Source: Gnetum montanum (lineage: Eukaryota; Streptophyta; Gnetopsida; Gnetales; Gnetaceae). From it: 64,000 bases of DNA. Each line of letters begins with the position of its first letter. Position 1 is the first letter of the stretch. Made by a program: the position numbers and the translations under genes. The notes beneath the pieces are model-generated. The model made no database searches and was not told the DNA's origin. It saw only the letters and a program-made list of their open reading frames with translations. Location: assembly GCA_015680685.1 (NCBI GenBank), contig MNCI01013629.1:733842-797841 (forward strand). The letters are read 5' to 3'. Below, in pieces: positions 58,169 to 64,000 of the stretch.

Positions 58169-58400
58169 TCTTTACACATTTCAGAAGTAATGACAACAAG
58201 GAAAGAGGTCGCAAGGGTAAAAGGCAAACTAAGGTAATAATTGGGGCTTTCTATCTTATAGGATTCCAAGGGAATTGTCGGAGTGACCGATCTACACCGC
58301 ACAATCTAGTAAACAACCACAGAGGTATTACATTTACGTTGATCAACAATGGGTATAGACAGCTTATAAGACTACCCATAAAGTGCAGATTGGCTATGAA
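58169..58400 (-). other. Element A leader
   Basis: Short untranslated leader between primer site and gag start; nothing recognised. Confidence 0.6.
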
Positions 58401-58420
58401 GGCCCTCCTTCTAGTGCCAG
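58401..58420 (-). other. Primer-binding site of element A
   Basis: Minus strand CTGGCACTAGAAGGAGGGCC, five bases inside the LTR edge at 58,426. Same core as in B, D and E. Confidence 0.7.
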
Positions 58421-58425
58421 AAAAC

Positions 58426-59933
58426 TGTAACGATGGAAAATGTTGGTCGCTGGAAATACCGAATGGGAGTCTACGCACGTAGTTCTAACCCTGGATCCAT
58501 GTGAGGGCCATGCAGGAGAAGACAAATCCAAGGTGCCCTGAACAGTCTTGTCAATCAGATAGGGACTTATTTGATCAGTAAAACCTTTGTAATAATCGGA
58601 TGGCAAAAGGGCGATCCCAACGAGAAGATATAATGTCGTTAATCCCAAAAGTAATTGAAAGTGATGTAAACGATTTAAAGTGATTGCAAAATCTATATAA
58701 ATAGGACGCCAAAAATTGGATTTATAGAGAATGAAATCCCAAGATCTGGAATTTAACTTATGAACAAAGTATGTTGAATACAATGATTACAAGTGGACTT
58801 TGGTTTGGACGAAGCACATGCCAGCAGCAAGAATGTTATTTAAAGATGAAACAAGCAAAGGTCCATCTACCTTGTTCTAGCCAATGTGGGCGCCAGGAAT
58901 TCAGACCTGAGGTAGAATATCTATTAGCCAACTATTTTTGATTGAGGGTTCTTGCCAATCACCTTCGATGTTCTCACGATCGCTGATCCTCTTTTGCTCT
59001 CTTGCCAATCTTGGAAGAATATTTTTTTTTCCAACACTTTGATCTTTGTCAACTAGAGCATTTATAAGGTTAGGGTGAGGAGAAAAATGTGGTTTAGATG
59101 ACATGTGTCCTGAACTTATAAGATGTCATTGACTTGATGTGTTTGTGTTTGAAGCTTGCGGCGCCATGCTGCATTATGCTCTTGAAGCATAATACATCGT
59201 AAACCACTTTTTCCGAAGCTTAGGAAACAAACTGTTCCTTGATTATACTGCATTACGCTAGAGAGCATGTTATGGTGTATGAATTGTTGATGCCTACATC
59301 ACGCTATCTCTGTCATTGCTTGTATTACACTGCGTCATGCTAGAACACGCTGCATAGCGTAATTTAGCGTAAAATAGCGAACCTACAGAAAATTGAAGTG
59401 TTGTATCTGTGCTTCCTTTATTTTCTAATTAATCCTTCCAGGGTTCATTATGCTACACTACGTAACATATCATAATAGGCCCCTCAACTAAAAAACTTAC
59501 TAAAATATGCGAAACACTAAAAATCATCATTTAAGCCTTGAGATTTTTGCTGGGTCGACGGAGTTTTCAAATTTTCACCATCTCTAATATTGTGATGGAC
59601 TGCCTTCTAGCATTACACTGCGTTACACCACATTATACTATGTTGGGTAATGCTGCGTAATATGCCAAAAGTTAAGATTTTTTGGGTCATGGGAAACTTG
59701 TAGAGTTGAATGCTTACTATCGTTGGGAAATTCACAGATTTGAATGCTTGCCATTGTGCACTCCTTGTCTTGTTCCGTCTTCTGGAATTTATTATATTAT
59801 GCTACATAGCATGGTGGAATAGACCCTTTAGCTGAAAAAGGAAACTTGTTGAGCCGTGCCTTGTCATAGATTCAAGCCTGAGTCACAAGATTTTGCTAAA
59901 CTGTTGAGGCCTCAAAATTTTCACGGTGTTTCA
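58426..59933 (-). mobile_element. 5' LTR of element A
   Basis: 1,508 bp, pairs with 25,579-27,085; followed by GTAGG (59,934-59,938), the right target duplication. A TATTTATATAG stretch on the minus strand near 58,693-58,705 is the clearest TATA-like site. Confidence 0.93.
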
Positions 59934-59938
59934 GTAGG

Positions 59939-60656
59939 CTCGTCCAACGATCATGCATGTCCATGTAGCATAGACAAGTCAATACGGGCCTAGGACACGT
60001 GGTGTCCAAACCGCACCTTTCACGTGCCCTTGGCCTTATAAATACCCCAATGAGCAATGCTCAAAGGGGTCGACTAGTTGGTGAATTGGCTGGCTGGCAA
60101 GCAAAAAGTTAGCATTGTATTCTTGAGCATTGTAAACATCTTGTTGGACACTGTAAATAGTTGGCACTCTCATTTTGGCATTCTGCTATGCTCTTTCCTA
60201 CTAGCCCCCATAGCATTTTGCATTGTTGACTCTCGAATCTGTGTTCAAGCATACAACTGTCTTACTCTAAACATCTTGGTTACTCTTGGGATCCCTGCAC
60301 CCCACAACACTATGCAACTAATTGTATCCACCTTTATAGAGTGAAGTCACATTCTTGAAGCAGTGCATTTTTCTAACTGCATTTTACTTTGTTTTCTTGC
60401 TTATCATTACATTTTACGTTATTTTCTACCCCTTTTGCATTTAAATATTACTTTATGCTACAAGTCCTGTTTACAAATTATTCGTTTACAAAAGGTGATA
60501 TTAACATCGACTAAGTCCCTATCTGATTAACCAGACTCTTTGGGGTACCTTGTTTCTATTTTATCCAACATGGCCCTTGTGTGGATCCAGGGTTAAGATT
60601 GTCATGACCGATGACCTCTCGGTGTTTTCCAGTCACAGAAATTTTTGGTCACTACA
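59939..60656 (+). mobile_element. 5' LTR of element D, right part (promoter half)
   Basis: Continues the LTR cut at 25,578; total about 1.7 kb, ending GGTCACTACA. It contains a strong core promoter: TATAAATA at 60,037-60,044, preceded by CACGTG at 60,021-60,026 and a second CACGTG inside the perfect inverted repeat GGACACGTGGTGTCC (59,993-60,007). Confidence 0.8.
59993..60044 (+). promoter_or_regulatory. Element D promoter: two G-boxes and TATA box
   Basis: Two CACGTG G-box cores 25 bases apart, the first within a 15-base inverted repeat, then TATAAATA 11 bases after the second. G-boxes bind plant bZIP and bHLH factors, so stress or light control of this LTR is a reasonable inference. Confidence 0.6.
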
Positions 60657-60662
60657 GTTTTC

Positions 60663-60681
60663 TAGCCCTAGAAGGAGGGCC
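60663..60681 (+). other. Primer-binding site of element D
   Basis: TAGCCCTAGAAGGAGGGCC, six bases after the LTR end; same core as in A, B and E. Confidence 0.7.
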
Positions 60682-61063
60682 TTTTAGTGTCATTTCCGTG
60701 TTCTATGCTAGTCTTGTGTGCATTCTATACCCCGGCATGCACTAGTATAAACCTGACACTCCTACATGGTGGTTTATGCACTATGTGATACAGGTCGGTC
60801 TCTTCAATGGTTCCTTTGGAACCCCATGAGACATAAAGCCTCCAATTGTCATCTATTCTCCTTTTCTTCATGATAGTCTTGCTTGCCTTTTGTACCTCAG
60901 TATGCACTAGCATAAACATTACATCCATTTTGAGGTTGTTTACACATCATGTGGTACAAATTAGTCACTTTGACGGTTCTTTTGGAACCCTGCAGGACAT
61001 AAAGCCTTAGATCATCGCTAGATCTTCTTGTTTCCATCATTTGCAATCCTTTTAGCTTCACAG
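60682..61063 (+). other. Element D leader
   Basis: Contains a direct repeat of about 180 bases (TATACCCCGGCATGCACTAG... at 60,727 and TGTACCTCAGTATGCACTAG... at 60,892), each including GGTTCCTTTGGAACCCCATG or GGTTCTTTTGGAACCCTGCA. No protein is recognised; frames on the minus strand reflect the repeat. Confidence 0.65.
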
Positions 61064-62557
61064 CAATGGCTGCTACAACTACCACTATTACTACTACTAA
61101 CCTTAAGGTTCCTCTCATGGTCCAAGGCACCACAAGTGCCGAGCAACTGCCCAGCCCAGGGCTGGGACCATGCCGATCCCTTAGGATCCAAAACTAGGGA
61201 CCCAAAGGCTTGGCTAAGCAACATGAACAATAAAACTTCCTCTGTGCTAAGGTGTAGGAAAGCCTTCCCTTAGATGCACAAGAACTCAAAGAAAAACGTA
61301 GCTTTGAGTTCACTTACTGTGATAGGAAGGAATTTTTTCCCACTCTCGGTGCTTCCATACCTTTGACACAAACAAATCAATGGCTTCTAGACTAGCTGAT
61401 CCAGTTGGCTAGACTTAGGGAGTAGTAGGACACAGCATCTAACCATGATGAGACCTTCTAGGATGGATAAGAGGAGCTCAATTCTCAATCCAACAAGGGA
61501 GGTCAAACCAACCCCATCACGGTCCCTCCTACCCAGTCTTTATGGACCAACCTGTTGTCTATCGCCACTCCCTTCGTAATCACACCTATGCTTCCACAAC
61601 CTATAATTACAACTAAAATGGGTAGCCATCTCATCTTCCCAGCGTATCAACGTCCTTATTCCCCTATTTTTTTGCAGCCACTATTCCTCCGCAAACCATT
61701 CATCAGTCCATTCCTGTAGTGCATCACATGCCAATCACGACTACCCTACCACATGTTCACATCGTACCTACTTCACAATCACATGTAGCATCCACTTCCA
61801 TTCTAGCATTTATGCCTATTCCACCGTCAAGGGTAGGCCCAGGTCTGTCCACATGGTGGACCCCATTTACTACTCCTCCTACTATGCTACCATCATAGAT
61901 GTCTCACCACGTTCCCTACCAAACCTTGCAGATGGTACAACCTGGCATGGGAATATGGTCTTTTACACCTCACACACAAGTTTTCCATTCCATGGCGCAA
62001 CTGGCGGTTGTTGCTTCAATAGCACCACCCACTGGGTGGTGGACAGCGTAGCCACCACTATTCATAGGGGCCACCCCAACGGTACCATCAATGGGTCACG
62101 CTGCCACCCCCTCCATTCCACATATGGGAGCTGCCTCGGTAGTTCCCCAACCATCTGCATTGTCGTAGGGTTTGGATCAAGTGTTTCAACTTATCCAAAC
62201 CCTTACCAAGGAAATAAAATTCCTCAAAGCTATTGGGTTTGACATGGTACAAGTCATGGACTTTTACCAGGATGATCCAATCAGCCCTACAATCCCTGCA
62301 CTAATGTTACCCCCAGGGATGTCCCTCCCCTACTTCATGAAGTACAATGGGGAGGGGGATCCCAATGCACATCTTGTTACCTTTAGGTTTGAGTCCCTTC
62401 TACTACAGTAATGGCCGCACATGATTATCCATGTCTTTGCCATATCGCTAGCTGGAAAGGCCCTGGACTTGTACCGTGCCCTGCCACAGTCCTCCATATC
62501 AACCCTAGAGGAGCTTCTGATCTAGTTCGTGACATGCTTCAAGTATAACTTGAAGGT
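61064..62557 (+). pseudogene. Tat-type gag of element D, cut by element C
   Basis: Begins MAATTTTITTTNLKVPLMVQ, aligning with the Gag start of A (TTNLKNPWTMQ, RSLRLQ, NFLCAK). A proline-rich middle full of stops follows. The capsid core is well kept at 62,172-62,411 (MDQVFQLIQTLTKEIKFLK, VMDFYQDDPISPTIP, MKYNGEGDPNAHLVTF); after a stop come ISLAGKALDLYRALP and FVTCFKYNLK. There the LTR of element C interrupts it, so the rest of D is not in this window. Confidence 0.88.
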
Positions 62558-63943
62558 TGTATCGCCCGAAATCGTCGGTCCCTGGTTGGAAGGGAAAACG
62601 GAGACCGCGGGATCACAGGATGAGCACAGATGATCCCACCTTCGCCTGAGGGCGTGCTGGAATGCACGAAGGTAGGGTACCTTGGGTGGTCTGCACACAG
62701 ATCAGACAAGGATTTCCCCGAGCGCCACCGAAGTATTATACGCTGGGTTATGTGTAAACGGAGCATAAACAGTGAAACAGACACAGACAGAGCGTAAGTG
62801 TAAAAGGGCGTAAACAGCGTAAACAAATGTAGGCCCAGCGTAAGTGTATACAGGCGTGAACAACGTGAACAGTGTAAACAAGTGTAAAGAGCGTAAGCAA
62901 AATGTAAACAACGTAAACAGTGTGGGCATATATGGGCGTGAACGGAGCATGAACGTAAACAAGCATAAACAAAGCGTGGGCCAAATTGACGTAAAACTGT
63001 CAAACGTAAACAGTGAATTACAGAGTCAAAATGTTGTGCACCGGTCTAACGCAGTCGTGTAGGGACACAAGGCGGACGTAAAGCCCCGGTGGATGCAGGA
63101 ATGCAGCTGGTTGGCACAGTAGGCGGAGCGCGGACTGTGCTCGGCGTACAGGACTTCCAGCGTAAGCGTAAGCGTAAGGGGTTTCTGGGTTCTTGTTTGC
63201 AGCGTAATTGCTCTGGGTCTGCTCTGGTGAATTTTTGCCGACCTGGAATTTACGGAAGACTGGGCTATTTATAGGGGTAGGGTTACCGGGAAAATCGGAC
63301 TGGGAGACACGTGGCGTATAGACCGGGCATTTACAATTTAGAAACATGGTATACGCTAGGTGTATACACTACAATAGGCCGGCGTATATGCTGGGCGTAT
63401 ACGTCGGGCATATACGCTGGGCGTGGACTTGGATGGATGCTGGCGTATACGCTGGGACGTATACGTTGATGGATGCTGGACGTCGACTTGCTTCAATTCT
63501 TGCTCCCGTTGCACCTGCTGAGCGTGCGTGTGAGGCATGTATGCTGAGCGTCGAGCGTATATGCTGGTGAATGTTGGGCGTACACGCCGGGCGTATACGC
63601 CAAAGGATGTCCACTTGCTTCAATCTTTGCTCTTCGGTGTAATCTTCATGCTGTCATTAGAGATTTTGTCATCGAGCGTGTGCATCTGCCGTACCTGGGC
63701 GTGTACGCCGAAGAGCTGGGCATATACGCTGGAGTGCCGGGCGTATACGCTGGACGTATACGCTAGAGTGCTGGGCGTATACGCTGTATGTGTGATCTTG
63801 GCACATACGCTGGAGTGTATACGCTGGCACCATGTACTTAGCAAAAACTAAGTGTTGCGATCATACAGCCGGTGTCGTTCGTGAGTTCCAGGGTCCTGTT
63901 TGGTGTTGGGCAAGTACTAAGCTCCGAATTTTGTGGTGTTTCA
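62558..63943 (-). mobile_element. 3' LTR of element C (B-like)
   Basis: Plus-strand TGTATCGCCCGAAATCGTCGG...GTGGTGTTTCA, 1,386 bp, similar to B LTRs at both ends. On the minus strand TATAAATA (63,267-63,274) is a strong core promoter. Two word arrays: GCGTAAAC/AGTGTAAAC at 62,745-63,010 and GCGTATACGCTGGGCGTATA at 63,345-63,830. Only the left LTR is inside the window. Confidence 0.88.
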
Positions 63944-64000
63944 TTGGACCCTCTTTGTTGACGCTTGGAGGAATCGACCCGAGAAGTGTCAACAAAGAAA
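63944..64000 (-). other. Polypurine tract and first internal bases of element C
   Basis: Minus strand CAAAGAGGGTCCAA next to the LTR. The following TTGACGCTT...AAGTGTCAA pair (63,957-63,991) is conserved in B and, with a small insertion, in A. Confidence 0.8.

Larger units (their letters stand above)
25579..59933 (-). mobile_element. Element A: giant Tat-lineage LTR retrotransposon
   Basis: Minus-strand Ty3/gypsy element bounded by LTRs of 1,507 and 1,508 bp and a perfect GTAGG target duplication. Without the nested element B it is about 16.5 kb. Order in its own sense: 5' LTR, primer site, gag, protease, antisense seven-exon gene, reverse transcriptase, archaeal-type RNase H, integrase, polypurine tract, 3' LTR. 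The archaeal-type RNase H after reverse transcriptase is the mark of the Tat lineage. About 30 differences were counted in the first 250 LTR bases. Stops and deletions make it non-functional. Confidence 0.93.

Noticed and set aside
60725-61230. Minus-strand frames with similar peptides in the D leader
   Set aside because: They result from a 180-base direct repeat and the reverse of the D Gag start.
1-64000. Host single-copy gene, tRNA, rRNA or miRNA locus
   Set aside because: No conserved host protein, tRNA fold or rRNA segment was recognised; the only tRNA-related sequence is the Athila-type primer site at 8,735-8,753.

Overview
The window is plant repeat DNA with no recognisable host gene, tRNA or rRNA. 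It is a stack of nested, decayed Ty3/gypsy LTR retrotransposons, with relics of a chromovirus and possibly a Ty1/copia element at the left edge. Tat-type dual RNase H, an Athila-type tRNA-Asp primer site and a chromodomain relic place it in a land plant. The size of the elements (one is 34 kb) and their heavy decay suggest a very large genome. A gymnosperm is plausible, but the sequence does not prove it.

Layout: 1-5,227 is AT-rich and probably mostly the LTR of a minus-strand chromovirus, whose chromodomain end lies at 5,228-5,338. A 36-bp minisatellite fills about 5.8-6.8 kb. Element E (plus strand, Tat-like) starts near 6,798 and carries gag and protease at 16.9-19.4 kb. Its leader is interrupted by a complete 7,461-bp Athila-type element (7,726-15,186; TSD ATGCT) that has gag and protease but no reverse transcriptase or integrase. 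From 19.4 to 24.6 kb there is only low-complexity, pol-less sequence with an 80-N gap. Element D (plus strand) starts at 24,587. Its 5' LTR is split by element A (minus strand, 25,579-59,933; TSD GTAGG). Element B (minus strand, 38,731-~56,553) sits inside the gag of A. The gag of D is in turn broken at 62,557 by the 3' LTR of another B-like element, C, which runs off the right edge.

The most unusual content is shared by A and B. Each carries, between protease and reverse transcriptase and in antisense orientation, a seven-exon gene of about 1,040 codons with six introns at matching places (A 32,876-36,632; B 46,703-50,356). Exons 1-2 resemble a plant FCP1/NLI-type HAD phosphatase that has lost its catalytic motifs. 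Later exons resemble plant transposon-associated proteins and end in a coiled coil and an acidic tail. Both copies now contain stops, so they are relics, but two diverged insertions keep the same architecture. This suggests a retrotransposon lineage that carried an extra antisense gene in an unexpected place.

A second shared signal is a dispersed motif of about 20 bp (AGTTTWANGNCNTNNCNGRY on the plus strand). It lies at the same three module junctions in A and B (protease/antisense gene, antisense gene/RT, integrase/3' end), and on the opposite strand in the oppositely oriented E. LTRs and leaders of A-D also carry family-specific arrays of short self-complementary CpG-containing words. LTR pairs differ by roughly 8-13 % in the stretches compared by eye, mostly by transitions, so the insertions are old. 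B is younger than A, as the nesting requires.
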